A program made the translations under genes and the position numbers. 64,000 bases of DNA, taken from Pollenia angustigena (taxonomy: Eukaryota; Arthropoda; Insecta; Diptera; Polleniidae). The stretch lies in contig OV884057.1 of the NCBI GenBank assembly GCA_930367215.1, positions 260,232,339 through 260,296,338 of the forward strand. Direction: 5' to 3'. The notes under the pieces were generated by a model. That model made no database searches, was not told where the DNA came from, and saw nothing but the letters and a program-made list of their open reading frames with translations. Below are positions 48,283 to 58,075 of this stretch, in pieces; position 1 is the first letter of the stretch, and each line of letters opens with the position of its first letter.

Positions 48283-48767
48283 ATGCATGCATATATAATT
48301 ATAAAATTATCAACAGTTTGCGCGATTGTGTCAACAATACAAGCTGGTGAGTCATACAATAACAAAAAAACTTTGTGATGCAAAAAACCTTTATAAACGT
48401 TTTTATTCTTTATACAGCTTCGGCTGAGTTATGCGTAAAAGAACGTGAGAATTTTAAACAGAATATTCAATATCCGATAGAAAGAAAAGTCTATACAAAT
48501 CGTCTTCTATTAAGAGATTGTCCCTCGTATCCCTTCATTGCTAATGCTGTCGACCATATACGCGCACTTGTAATAGGTAAACTAGAACTGGTTCATTTGG
48601 AATGGAACATTTTGCAAGCGACATATACCGATAAGGGTTTACTTTTTGAAATGTGTTCGGAGAAAGATGTCCAAGAAATTTTAGATCAATTCGCGATAAA
48701 ATTTCGTTATAAAGATTGTGTTTTGAAAAGAACTAAAAAAAATTTTTTTGCAATGGAAGTACGCTAA
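48283..48767 (+). CDS. Small secreted protein, unknown function (two exons)
   Basis: Exon 1 is 48283-48346 and exon 2 is 48418-48767, separated by a 71-base intron with GTGAGT donor and TATACAG acceptor. Together they encode about 137 residues. The first ~22 (hydrophobic, ending STIQAASA) look like a signal peptide with a cleavage site around the exon junction. The mature part starts ELCVKERENF, contains cysteines in LC, RDCPSY, EMCSEK and KDCVLK (four in all, so possibly two disulphides), and ends in a basic FFAMEVR tail. I do not recognise the family. The splice sites preserve the frame exactly, codon use is balanced compared with chance frames nearby, and a promoter-like motif lies upstream, so I take it as a real gene. 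A MITE begins eight bases after the stop and holds the nearest AATAAA. Confidence 0.75.
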
Positions 48768-48774
48768 GAGTTAA

Positions 48775-48996
48775 TCAGGGGTTTGCTGGAAATCGAAAAC
48801 GCAAACCGCAAGAATTTTAAACTTCGTTTTTTAATATGATTTCTCTAATAAAATAACTTTATGAAAAATATTATACAAACATTTCTCTATTAACCAGAAT
48901 TTTATAAAAAAAAGTTATAAAAATTTTATTAAAAATGTATTAAATACAGCCTCCAAATTCTTGCGTTTTACGTTTTCGATTTCCAGAACCCCCTGA
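48775..48996. mobile_element. PIF/Harbinger-like MITE directly after the gene
   Basis: Inverted ends start TCAGGGG; just inside, CTGGAAATCGAAAACG on the left pairs with CGTTTTCGATTTCCAG on the right, and further in GCAAGAATTT pairs with AAATTCTTGC. Flanked by TAA on both sides (48772-48774 and 48997-48999). A diverged relative lies at 37496-37709. It contains AATAAA at 48847-48852, about 80 bases after the stop codon of the secreted-protein gene. Confidence 0.65.
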
Positions 48997-49129
48997 TAAT
49001 TGTTTTTAATTTTTTCAAGGTGGACTTTGTATTAATTTTTAAAAAATGTATATTAAAGAGAGATTATAAAAAAATACTATAAAATTTTCATTTCTATCCC
49101 TCTTTTAGGGCCTTTATTTTATTTTTTTA

Positions 49130-49290
49130 CTTTTAACTCCCTACGCTAATCCCCGCGAAGCTCTACGCTAGTCTGCAGGAAAGAAACCAGAGTCTCTGCC
49201 GGTAATCAAACCCGCAACCCCGGTGCTGATAGACTAGCTCATTATTAACTAGCCTATCTAAAGAACGGTATTGATAAAATATCCTGTTCT
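49130..49290 (-). repeat. Possible tRNA-derived SINE
   Basis: On the minus strand CGGGGTTGCGGGTTTGATTA resembles a tRNA T-arm with a B-box-like GGTTTGATTACC, and a GC-richer head precedes it. Neighbouring DNA is plain AT-rich. Limits and identity are tentative. Confidence 0.35.
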
Positions 49291-49293
49291 TAT

Positions 49294-49353
49294 CACACCA
49301 CGGTGAAGGGTATATAAGATTCGGCATAGCCGAATATAGCACTCTTACTTGTT
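49294..49353 (+). repeat. Tail of dispersed repeat with GGCATAGCC hairpin
   Basis: CACCACGGTGAAGGGTATAT, AAGATTCGGCATAGCCGAAT, ATAGCACTCTTACTTGTTAT. The hairpin TTCGGCATAGCCGAA followed by CTTACTTGTT is shared with 15180-15246 and, inverted, 34805-34860. Confidence 0.6.
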
Positions 49354-49359
49354 ATTAAA

Positions 49360-49640
49360 ATGATTTTTTTTCTAAAAGAGAAGAAATGTTTTTTCTTAAA
49401 GCATTTTTATGAAAAGGTACTTTTTTTAAAAACGCACTGTTTATAAAAAGGTATGTTTTTAACAAGTTATTTCCTAACAGTACTTTTGGTAAATAGGCAC
49501 GTTTTTGAATAAGTAATTTTTTTTTTTAAATTGTACTTTTTGTTAAAAAGGGGCTTTTTTTTAAAGTTACTTTTTTTAAAAGGTACTTTTTTAACAGATA
49601 CTTTTTTTAAAAAGGGACTTTTAAAAAAAAGTATTTAAGA
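49360..49640 (+). repeat. Degenerate minisatellite GGTACTTTTTTTAAAAA
   Basis: About ten to twelve loosely conserved units of around 18-25 bases built from a short G/C core (GGTAC, GGCAC, GGGAC) plus a T run and an A run. A weaker version is at about 6420-6760. Confidence 0.6.
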
Positions 49641-50355
49641 TTTTTGACTTTATCTATCTCTTAGTTAGCAAATAAAAATTTCGTGTGTTTAAAGAAACAG
49701 AATGTGGGAATTATTCCAACTTTTTTAGACTAATTGCAATATGAATATAAAAAAACCTTGCAGCCTGCCTATCTGGGGTTTGTAAAAAATTCGATTTAAC
49801 CTACACACGGACAATGTCAAATCGAAAACCTTTTTCATGAGAATCCAGAATGTGCTTAAATAATTTATGAGGTCTAAAGTGATTATTGTATGTATTTGGT
49901 TTAAAATTTCACTCACAATATTATTACAGTAGGGGACTTTAGTTTTTTTAAGAAGTATTTCGTGTAGTAATTTTTAAATAAATAAAGATTTGAAATTCCA
50001 ATCAAATTTATTTTAAACTGATTCTAACTTTTATTAATATTAACTATGTGCACATTAATATGGATTTTTGGTTTCATTTGATATTTTCCGTTTATAACGT
50101 TAAATCTTTTTTTTACGTACGATAAACTGAAGTTGTAATATAAAATAAATGATTAAAAACGATTTGCTTGTTTTGTATAGAAAGAAAAACAACACTAAAA
50201 GAGTTAAAATATACATTATTTTCATGTTTAAAAAGTAAAAAAAAAAAATAATTCTCATTCTGTTTGTTAAATTTAGTTGCATACATTCAAATTTTAAATG
50301 TTTGAGAGTTCTTCTGTAAACAAAGGGGTCAGTACAACAAAATTTAAACGAACAT
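49641..50355. other. AT-rich spacer
   Basis: No supported feature. Confidence 0.4.
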
Positions 50356-50754
50356 CCCAGCGGGAAAATGTAATCAGTAGGAATCGAGAAAGTAATACAT
50401 ATCTTGTATAATATTTGGTTCCAGAATTCATTATTCTAAACACAGATCATGTCCTAGGATTGTAATCAATTGTTTTAATGTACCCTGCGAATGAATTAAA
50501 TAATTCATCCTTGATAATAAAAATTAGGAGATGACATAAAAACAGCAAGAAATAACGAATTTTTTTAAGAAAATATGTAATAGAAAAACACGAATAATAC
50601 TCACGAACGTGGGGATATACGTGGTAATTAATTCATTATTATTTTGTCTGATAAAATTACTTTCTCGATTTCAATGAATGCATTATTATTCTTTTGAAGG
50701 TAATACAATATTTTTTTAATTATTTATGTAATCAATTCCTCATTTTCCTGCTGG
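50356..50754. mobile_element. MITE with CCAGC ends, about 400 bp
   Basis: Inverted ends (C)CCAGCRGGAAAATG, plus an inner inverted pair ATCGAGAAAGTAAT (50383-50396) and ATTACTTTCTCGAT (50658-50671). Similar CCCAGC ends occur around 37214 and 38460. Target duplication not identified. Confidence 0.5.
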
Positions 50755-51985
50755 TCAGTTGCCTATTATTTTTTCGAATTCGGCTCTTTTGGGGATTAAA
50801 TCCTGGTACTGATGTCAAAATGCTTAACTAAATTTTCATTTAATTTATTTAACGTACAGAATATTTTGAGTGTTTCTTTGAATATTATTATGTAAATGCA
50901 TATGCGTTGAGCCAACTTTATAGTATTTATTTTTTAATATTATTAATTTGATGAACTGCCATTATAATTGTTGAAAGTATTTATATCCATGTCAAATGTC
51001 TAACCAAGTGTGTGTGTGTTACGGTTTAATTATTCTAAATTCTCAAATACAATTTACGTCATTAATTGGTTGCTATAACAACTTCAATGACAAGTCAAGC
51101 TATAGTCACGTACACTCGCTCTCTATTTTAAAGAGCAAAAAAAAATAAAAATATTTAGTCAAAATTCAAAACCCTTAAGCGATTAACAATTTTAATTAGC
51201 TTTACATTGCCAATAATCAGGCTTATTAATGCCAAACAAATGATTAAAGGTAAGAGAAAAAGCAGAAGCGAAGAAATGTGGCACTTAAAACATAAAATGC
51301 TGATGTCGCTGATGCTGTCACTATATTGCTTATTCAATATAAGATGGGCAAAGGTAGTTAGTTGTATCTTGAAGGCGCTTATTGAGAGATTGGTTTTAAA
51401 ATTGCTTAAAAAGTTAATAAATAAATTCGTAATGCTTAAAAGTCAAAATAATTTAATTTTTGTGTGTTCATTAATAGAAAATCAATTTTAGGCTTAATTA
51501 AACTTAAGTCCGTAGCAAATATTTCGTTAATTTGCTTCTTTGTTGACACATTTACCAGCAGCGATGACAATTAGCAATTAGTTTTGATACTTATCCAAAA
51601 GGGTAGAAAATTAAAATGATTATAAAAGTATTATAGAAAGAATTAGAATTGAGCATTAAGTTTACTGATTTATTTCTGTTGAAAACTTTCCAAAATAATT
51701 GTCACAGATTCAATTATTTACATATCGTACTCGTATAAACCATCCCACAAAAAAAAAAAAAAAAAATTTAAATCCCTTCTCAGTAATAATTAACAAGGAC
51801 AGATATGACTAACATATCGCACTTGATCATAAGGAAGGTATTTACTTAAAATTTTTATTTCTCACTTTTTGGAAAAAAATCGATACGTAATATTCATATC
51901 CACCCGCTGTAAAAATATCGTGCTCTTTCGTCTACTTTTTGGCAATAAACGGTGGGTTTGAAAAATATGTTGCATATGCCTTTAA
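50755..51985. other. AT-rich spacer
   Basis: No supported feature. Confidence 0.4.
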
Positions 51986-52267
51986 CCCATTAAGGACGGA
52001 TGGGTATTTAAATACCCAAGAACAGAGCCTTCGTAGAAAAATTCTGGCTAACTTCAGGTAAGAGGTATCGGAAATTGGTTTTTACAGATAGATAAAGAAA
52101 GGATAAGACTACTTAAACAAATTTTTGAAATTAAATTTTGCCCACTTTAATTGGGTAAGTTAGCAGCTTACAAGTTAGCAATTTTTAATATTTAGAAAAT
52201 GTGAACGACAACGGCTCAGGAAAATTGGGAGAGTGGAAATTTAAATACCCACTTCGCTGTCAGAGGG
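51986..52267. mobile_element. piggyBac-type MITE, 282 bp
   Basis: Left end TTAA (51982-51985) then CCCATTAAGGACGGATGGG; right end GTCAGAGGG then TTCA, a likely decayed TTAA. Just inside both ends lies TTTAAATACCCA or its complement, which makes the ends inverted repeats. TTAA plus CCC is characteristic of piggyBac ends. Confidence 0.55.
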
Positions 52268-52961
52268 TTCAAAATACATAGTTTTCTTTTTAATTTTTGC
52301 CAAGTAAAAATGCGATGTTTTATGTAAAACGAACTATTTATTAGTAAAAAATAAAGAAATAAATATCACAACTGTGGTCGATTATTGAGATAATTTTATA
52401 TTTTTAATGTTTTTTGGGACACCAGCATGTACAACCAAACTCAGTTTTGCTTCACATTGTCCAAAACGGCCAAGCTGAATAATATGGCTTATTATATGGT
52501 CAAAGCTCTCCATGCGCTTTGCCATTTCTTGTGCATTTGTGACAACTTTTTCTCTTACACCAATCCTTTAACAACGCTCACATGAAATAAAATTGACTCA
52601 TGATTGGAGATCCTTCAGGTAAACAATGTAAATTCCTGGCATACACCATGGCAGCATCCAAAGCATTAGTAAGAAGGCCTCGGCTCTTTTGTATAAAATA
52701 TAAAACATTCAACATTCTCTTCTATGACAACAGAGAAGAGAAGGAGTAACATTTGTTGTTATGTTTTTTCGCACAAGCAAAAGCAAACGAATTTTTTTTT
52801 TTTTTATCCCGTTACCCTTCTTATGTAACTGCAAGAGAAGCGAGAGCAATGACAACGTGTGCAAAATGATATGAGAGTGGAATAAAGCGAGCAAGCCTTG
52901 TAAAGGGCCAATTTTAAATATGAACCTCACCTTATTATGGCTTATTACACAGTACAACAGC
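52268..52961. other. Spacer left of the large DNA transposon
   Basis: AT-rich with a few GC-richer sentences (52400-52700) whose frames are broken; possibly an old transposase remnant, not identifiable. Confidence 0.35.
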
Positions 52962-52964
52962 CAA

Positions 52965-53078
52965 TCTGGGAGGTGAGAAATTCCAAGTCAGGGTGATGGT
53001 ACTAGGTCAGTTTAGTAAAACCCTCAAAGAGTTTGGCGTTAGTATGTGTCAGTTTTTTTTTATGACATTTTAAATTTT
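52965..53078 (+). repeat. Left terminal inverted repeat
   Basis: Starts TCTGGGAGGTGAGAAATTCC and runs to TATGACATTTTAAATTTT. Differs from the right repeat at about five positions (for example GGGAGG here against GGGGGG) and in the length of one T run. Confidence 0.9.
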
Positions 53079-55623
53079 TTCCTTATCTTGATGTTTTTTC
53101 GCTTAGTTGTAACATTTTGGCAAAAACGTAGATTAACTTAACTCGAGAACCACTTGTCCGATTTTGATGAAACACGTTTCTGTTTCTATACCGTTTTCCT
53201 ATATGTGCAACACTTTCGAAGTTAAAAATGAATGTATGAAGAAAAAAAATATTTTTTGCCCAAAAAATTTAAATTTTTTATTTTTGATTCATAAAAAATC
53301 CAAAACAGTAAAAAAAAGTTTCAAGTCCTATTACTTTCACGTGAAGTCGCATAACCTATGAAATAAATGAGACATAAATCATGAAAATCGATGAACGCGT
53401 TTCGCTTTTATTAACAATTAAGTGAAGGTATGCATTTCAAAAATTTGCTCGAGATATGCACAAAATTCTTTGCAAAAACATTTATGACTTTTTTTATGAT
53501 TCTTAGAATTAAAAAAAAAAAAAAGTAATAAACAAAAGGTTATTTGATTTTTATGATTGCGGTAGCAAAGTAATTAGCGGTAATAAATGTGCGTGGACAA
53601 TTGAAAGAAAAAAAGGAAAGTGCACTTTTTTAATTATTTGGGGTTTTCCGTTGGCTATCTGTATGATTTTTTTACAGAAATTCCACCCACATCTATTAGT
53701 GCTCATGTTTTGGAACGTACCTGTCAGTAAAATATTGAAAAATACGTAGTATTTATAGGTGTTCATTTATCGATTTTTGTCATTCAACAAGTGCCGACGA
53801 ACGCGAACAGTAAAAGTGATTTTTCTCCAGTTTTTTAAAAGTGAACAAAAGAGAACAGAATATGGAACTGTGCAAGCCAGATATAAATAGCTCTTGCTAC
53901 CGCTGTGGTCAATATGTCTCAACACATAAAAAAAGGGGAAATTTCAGTACTGATTTTATTCAAACATACGAGATGTACTTCAACCAAAATGTTATAGTGA
54001 ACGAAAATTGGGTACCAAATATAGTGTGTAAAAGCTGCTACAACCGTCTAATGGATTGGAAAAATAGAAGACGTGAAAGTATGCTATTCGGTATCCCAAT
54101 GACTTGGACTAATCCTGGCGAAGGTCACAATCCATTGAATTGCTATGCATGTGCGAATAAAGGAGCCGCAAAAAGGATAAGAAAATCGTATAACTACGTT
54201 GGTGTTGCAAGTGCCGCAACACCATTGCCTCATTCGGATCACATTCCTGTGCCAAAAGCTTCTAGCCCAGATATTTTCTCTTCTACGACTGCTCCGACAT
54301 ATCATGCACGTGATGATCCCCCATATGAGCCATCAGTATCCAATGAGCCAATTTTAATAAATCAAAATAAGCTTGATTCAATTGTTGCCAAGTTGGAATT
54401 AACACAGCATAAATCGGAAGAGCTGGCTTCCATTTTGAAATCAAACAATTTGTTGGCACCCGGTGTGAAAGTCACAGCTTATCGAAGTCGTCAGGCAACA
54501 CTCCAAAGTTTATTCCTTGTGAATGATGAAAATACTTCTGCATATTGCCCGGATGTAGGAATATTGATGGACGCAATGGAAATAAAATATGAAGCAGATG
54601 ACTGGAGATTATTCATTGACAGTTCAAAACTCAGCTTGAAGGCGGTTTTACTGCATAAGACCAATAAAAAACCTTCAGTTCCAATCGCCTATAGTACAGA
54701 AACGAAAGAAACATATGATGCACTGGAAAATATTTTAAAAATGGTTAACTACGCCAAACATATGTGGCGCATATGCTGCGATTTAAAAGTTGTAGCAATG
54801 CTTTGCGGTCTTCAAAGCGGCTATATAAAATATATGTGCTTTTTGTGCGATTGGGACACACGATTTTCCGGTGACCAATATGCATGCCACGGATGGAAAC
54901 TCAGAGAGCACAGTAGGTTACAAACGGCCAATATTGTTCGTGAGCCTCTAGTGCCGAAAAAGAAGATATTGCTGCCTCCACTGCATATTAAACTTGGAAT
55001 TGTTAAGAATTTTATCAAAACCAAAAGAGATGATGTTTTCTTGTGTTTGAAACTAATTTACCCGAGACTCAGCGAAAGTAAAATTAAAGAAGGTAAGTTA
55101 TAATATCACATTCATTTCCCATGATTTTCCATCTTAACAAATTAATTTTGTCCAATCAGGCGTACTAAATGGTCCAGATATACGAAAGCTGATTAAAAGT
55201 GACGCATTCAACAATATTTTGATTGACGCTGAATTGAATGCATGGCAGGCAATCAAAAAAGTAATAGAAGGCTTGTTGGGAAAGCATCGTTCTAACAACT
55301 ACGATGTTTCTGTCGCAAGGATGTTAAGAGCATTCTCGGAAATTGGTGTCCACATGTCCTTGAAAATCCATTATTTACATCATCATCTGGACTACTTCAG
55401 CTACCGAATCTGATGAACAAGGTGAACGCTATCATCAAGTTGCTATGCCATTTGAAATGAGGTAATACTGATTTTTTATTTTTTCAAACTCATTTTAATA
55501 AAACAAAAACTTACAGATATAGAGGCAAAAAGTCGCCGAGTGTAATAATTGCGGAAATTTGCTGGTGGAGTGAGCTTGTGTGGCATGACAAGGATGATCT
55601 TGATGATAAAGAATTTTCAGGAG

Positions 55624-55629
55624 ATGCAG
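55624..55629 (+). repeat. Target-site duplication, left copy
   Basis: ATGCAG precedes the 5' LTR and is repeated at 63294-63299 after the 3' LTR. The exact unit may be 4-6 bases, TGCA fitting the YRYR preference of errantiviruses. Removing the insert and one copy rejoins exon 3 in frame. Confidence 0.85.
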
Positions 55630-55937
55630 TGTTATAACCGCTAGAACATTTATATTATAAATGTTACATTTTTATACATGTATGTGTGTATGACAAATTT
55701 ATTACTAAACAAACGCAAGCCAACACACATACATCTATACTTTAAAATTCTTTATTTTCCAAATCGATTTTATTAAGTACTTAAAATTCTTGGAATTTTA
55801 AGTGTTACAACAAACTCTCGCTTGTTGAACTTTTATTGTCAAAATTTCAAAGAATTTTAAGTGTTACAACAAACTCTCGTTTGTTGAACTTTTATTGTCA
55901 AAATAATATTTCAAAGAATTTTAAGTGTTACAATAAA

Positions 55938-55974
55938 CTCTCGCTTAAATCAAAACTGATGATTTAAGCAAGAG
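55938..55974 (+). other. Hairpin in the LTR
   Basis: CTCTCGCTTAAATCA (55938-55952) pairs with TGATTTAAGCAAGAG (55960-55974) with one mismatch and a 7-base loop. It lies about 50 bases upstream of the TATA-like motif; role unknown. Confidence 0.7.
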
Positions 55975-56022
55975 TATGAACTTTTAGTATTAAGCAATAT
56001 TGTACCCTATTTTTTATTAAGT

Positions 56023-56056
56023 ATATAACATATTGATTTTAATAAAGAAGCGCAGT
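56023..56056 (+). promoter_or_regulatory. LTR promoter and poly(A) signal
   Basis: TATATAA at 56023-56029 precedes a possible initiator GCAGTAAGAAC at about 56051. AATAAA at 56041-56046 would serve as the poly(A) signal in the 3' LTR. The start site is inferred, not shown. Confidence 0.45.
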
Positions 56057-56136
56057 AAGAACTGGGCAGCATTGAACTGAACAACTTTCAAAGTGTTTTT
56101 TTTAATTTATTTCACAAAAGTATTCGGACATTTATT

Positions 56137-56152
56137 TGGCGCAGTCGGTAGG
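56137..56152 (+). other. Primer binding site
   Basis: TGGCGCAGTCGGTAGG, complementary to the 3' end of tRNA-Ser as known for 17.6, 297 and related elements. Its first base overlaps the last base of the LTR. Confidence 0.85.
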
Positions 56153-56230
56153 ATTCCGCGGAGTGTTATCCTTTCAGGAGAAAATAACTTGTTTCAAATC
56201 ATTGAATTAACGCGGTAACGTAAGTCCGTT

Positions 56231-56580
56231 CGAAAGATCGAAGGACGTGAAAAAAAACTTTTGTGAAATTTAAGTCTCTTTGAAAGATCAAAGGACACAA
56301 AAAACACTTATACTTTAAAAAGATTAAAAGTAGTTTTTTCGAATTTTTTTTTGTTTTGTGAAATCCTTCGAAAGATCGAAGGACGTGAAAAAAAAAACAT
56401 TTGTTAAATTTAAGTCTCTTTGAAAGATCAAAGGACACAAAAAAAAAACACATACTTTTAAAAGATTAAAAGTAGTTTCTTCGAATTTTTTGTTGTTTTG
56501 TGAAATCCCTCGAAAGATCGAAGGCAGTGAAAAAAAAAGAACTTTTTGTGAAATTTAATTGCTTTGAAAGTTTAAAAAAA
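56231..56580 (+). repeat. Tandem repeats of about 140 bp in the leader
   Basis: Two full units (56231-56368 and 56369-56510) and a partial third start with CGAAAGATCGAAGGACGTGA. Each also contains CTTTGAAAGATCAAAGGACA in the middle. Leader repeats in gypsy and Idefix act as insulators or regulatory sequences; the gypsy Su(Hw) site motif is not evident here, so a similar role is only a suggestion. Confidence 0.85.
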
Positions 56581-56769
56581 AAAAAACGTAAAGGAAAATA
56601 TTTCTAAATAGAAAAAGAAAGTAATTAAACTTAAAACGTGAAGAACATTCAATAAAAAGTTAAGAAGAAGAAGTTCAATAAAGGAAACAACCTCATAAAA
56701 AAAAAAATACAACTTTAACAACGAAGTCCTGCAACACCAACCAGAGGAAACGAGCAACTCCACTACAAA

Positions 56770-56775
56770 GTAAGG
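56770..56775 (+). other. Possible splice donor for the env mRNA
   Basis: GTAAGG after ACAAA in the leader is the best donor-like site upstream of gag. Errantivirus env is made from a spliced RNA, and the matching acceptor would be at 61286-61287. Inferred. Confidence 0.35.
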
Positions 56776-56859
56776 CGATTCTAAATTATTGTTATTTCAT
56801 TTCCACAAATTTTTTTTTATTATTATTATATTACCCTAAAACTATTTTTAAATGCATAA

Positions 56860-57048
56860 ATGCGTACAATTGAAAAAATTAATATAGAATCGGAGATAGA
56901 AAGAATTATATTATACACGCTTAAAGAAGAAGATATTGAAAGATTACAAAGCTTTTTACGCAAAATAACTTTAATAAAATTAAGAGCAAGGAAAAAATAT
57001 TCAAGAAATAAGAAAAATAATAATAAACAAAAATATATTAGAATTTAA
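56860..57048 (+). CDS. Small leader ORF of the errantivirus
   Basis: A 62-residue frame between the leader repeats and gag: acidic first half (EKINIESEIERIILY), lysine/arginine-rich second half ending in NNNKQKYIRI. It ends 40 bases before the gag ATG in another frame. It could be a translated upstream ORF or chance. The alternation of acidic helix and basic tail is more protein-like than typical chance frames, but I know no homologue. Confidence 0.35.
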   Translation: MRTIEKINIESEIERIILYTLKEEDIERLQSFLRKITLIKLRARKKYSRNKKNNNKQKYIRI

Positions 57049-57088
57049 TTTTTTAAACAGATTTACTGCTGCTCTGAATTTAGTAAAA

Positions 57089-58075
57089 ATGGTAGACGAA
57101 ATACGAAACCAACCCAATAGGCTAGTTATTGACCCACTTAAATATTTAAGTAACTTACCAGACTTCTTTGGAGACAGTAAAGATTTACAAAACTTTACAG
57201 CACTCATAGACAGAATAAATCCTCATTTAGAAACTTACGATGAGCTATCAAAACAACTTTTCTTGGACATTATAAAATCGAAATTAAAAGGTAAGGCCAG
57301 ACAGACTATAGAAATCAACTGTCATGCCACTTCCTGGACACAAATGAAAATTGTACTCCAGAATAATTTTGGAGATCGGCGTACCTGCGACGAACTCTTC
57401 GATGTTCTTCGAGCAACAACGTTCAAGACTAATACTGTAGAATTTTATAACGAAGTTAAGGATAAATTACACAGACTCAATAACAAAATTGTAATCATAT
57501 TAGGAGAAACAGACGCTGCTAGACAAAGTGCTAGAAATAACATGCAAACAGCATTAAATATATTTAAAAGTAAAATACCCGAACCAATGAAGACAATTCT
57601 TTTCTGTAGAAATCCAATAGACATAGAGGAAGCAATGGACATCTTATTCCAAGCAGGATATGCATATTCCAGCAATCCTGATAATCAAAAACACTTTACA
57701 CCTAGACACCAACAAACTCACAATAACGGCAACAATTACAATCGCGGTTCATACAAAAACTCTTCCCATAATCGACAAAATAACCAAAATAATTTCCATA
57801 ACAGTCAGAATTATAGGGAAAACCAAAGATATACTACTTACAACCAAAGACAAAACAACAGAAACCCAGTCCAACAACACTATGGACAAAGCAATGCACC
57901 CGATCTAAGACCCCAAAACCAATTTCACCGACAAAATATACCTAGGGAAAGCATTCAGTGGCACAACAACCACAACTTCCAACCAACACAACGACAGGAA
58001 CCTATGGACGTTAATGTTAACGTAATATCAGAAAATTTTCGGGACAGAGCCTCGGGAAGCAACTTCCACATATAA
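57089..58075 (+). CDS. gag: Errantivirus Gag
   Basis: 328 residues from ATG 57089 to TAA 58073-58075. The N-terminal two thirds look like an errantivirus capsid region: KYLSNLPDFFGDSKDLQNF near the start, then a predominantly helical part with WTQMKIVLQNNFGDRRTCDE and VEFYNEVKDKLHRLNNK. From about residue 200 the chain is dominated by Asn, Gln, His and Arg and contains no CCHC zinc knuckle, as usual for this lineage, where the basic Asn/Gln-rich tail is thought to bind RNA. The frame is fully open. The 3' end overlaps the pol frame by 55 bases and holds the frameshift site. Confidence 0.9.
   Translation: MVDEIRNQPNRLVIDPLKYLSNLPDFFGDSKDLQNFTALIDRINPHLETYDELSKQLFLDIIKSKLKGKARQTIEINCHATSWTQMKIVLQNNFGDRRTCDELFDVLRATTFKTNTVEFYNEVKDKLHRLNNKIVIILGETDAARQSARNNMQTALNIFKSKIPEPMKTILFCRNPIDIEEAMDILFQAGYAYSSNPDNQKHFTPRHQQTHNNGNNYNRGSYKNSSHNRQNNQNNFHNSQNYRENQRYTTYNQRQNNRNPVQQHYGQSNAPDLRPQNQFHRQNIPRESIQWHNNHNFQPTQRQEPMDVNVNVISENFRDRASGSNFHI

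Larger units (their letters stand above)
55630..56137 (+). repeat. 5' LTR, 508 bp
   Basis: Begins TGTTATAACCGCTAGAAC and ends GGACATTTATTT. It contains internal near-repeats of about 59-64 bases (55793-55851, 55852-55915, then a partial third unit), each with GTGTTACAAYAAACTCTCG. The first base may be the G at 55629, which is shared by the host flank and the bases before the 3' LTR. Confidence 0.95.

Noticed and set aside
53841..53861. Seven extra N-terminal codons on the transposase starting at GTG
   Set aside because: The first ATG is 53862; a GTG start is not expected in an insect gene.
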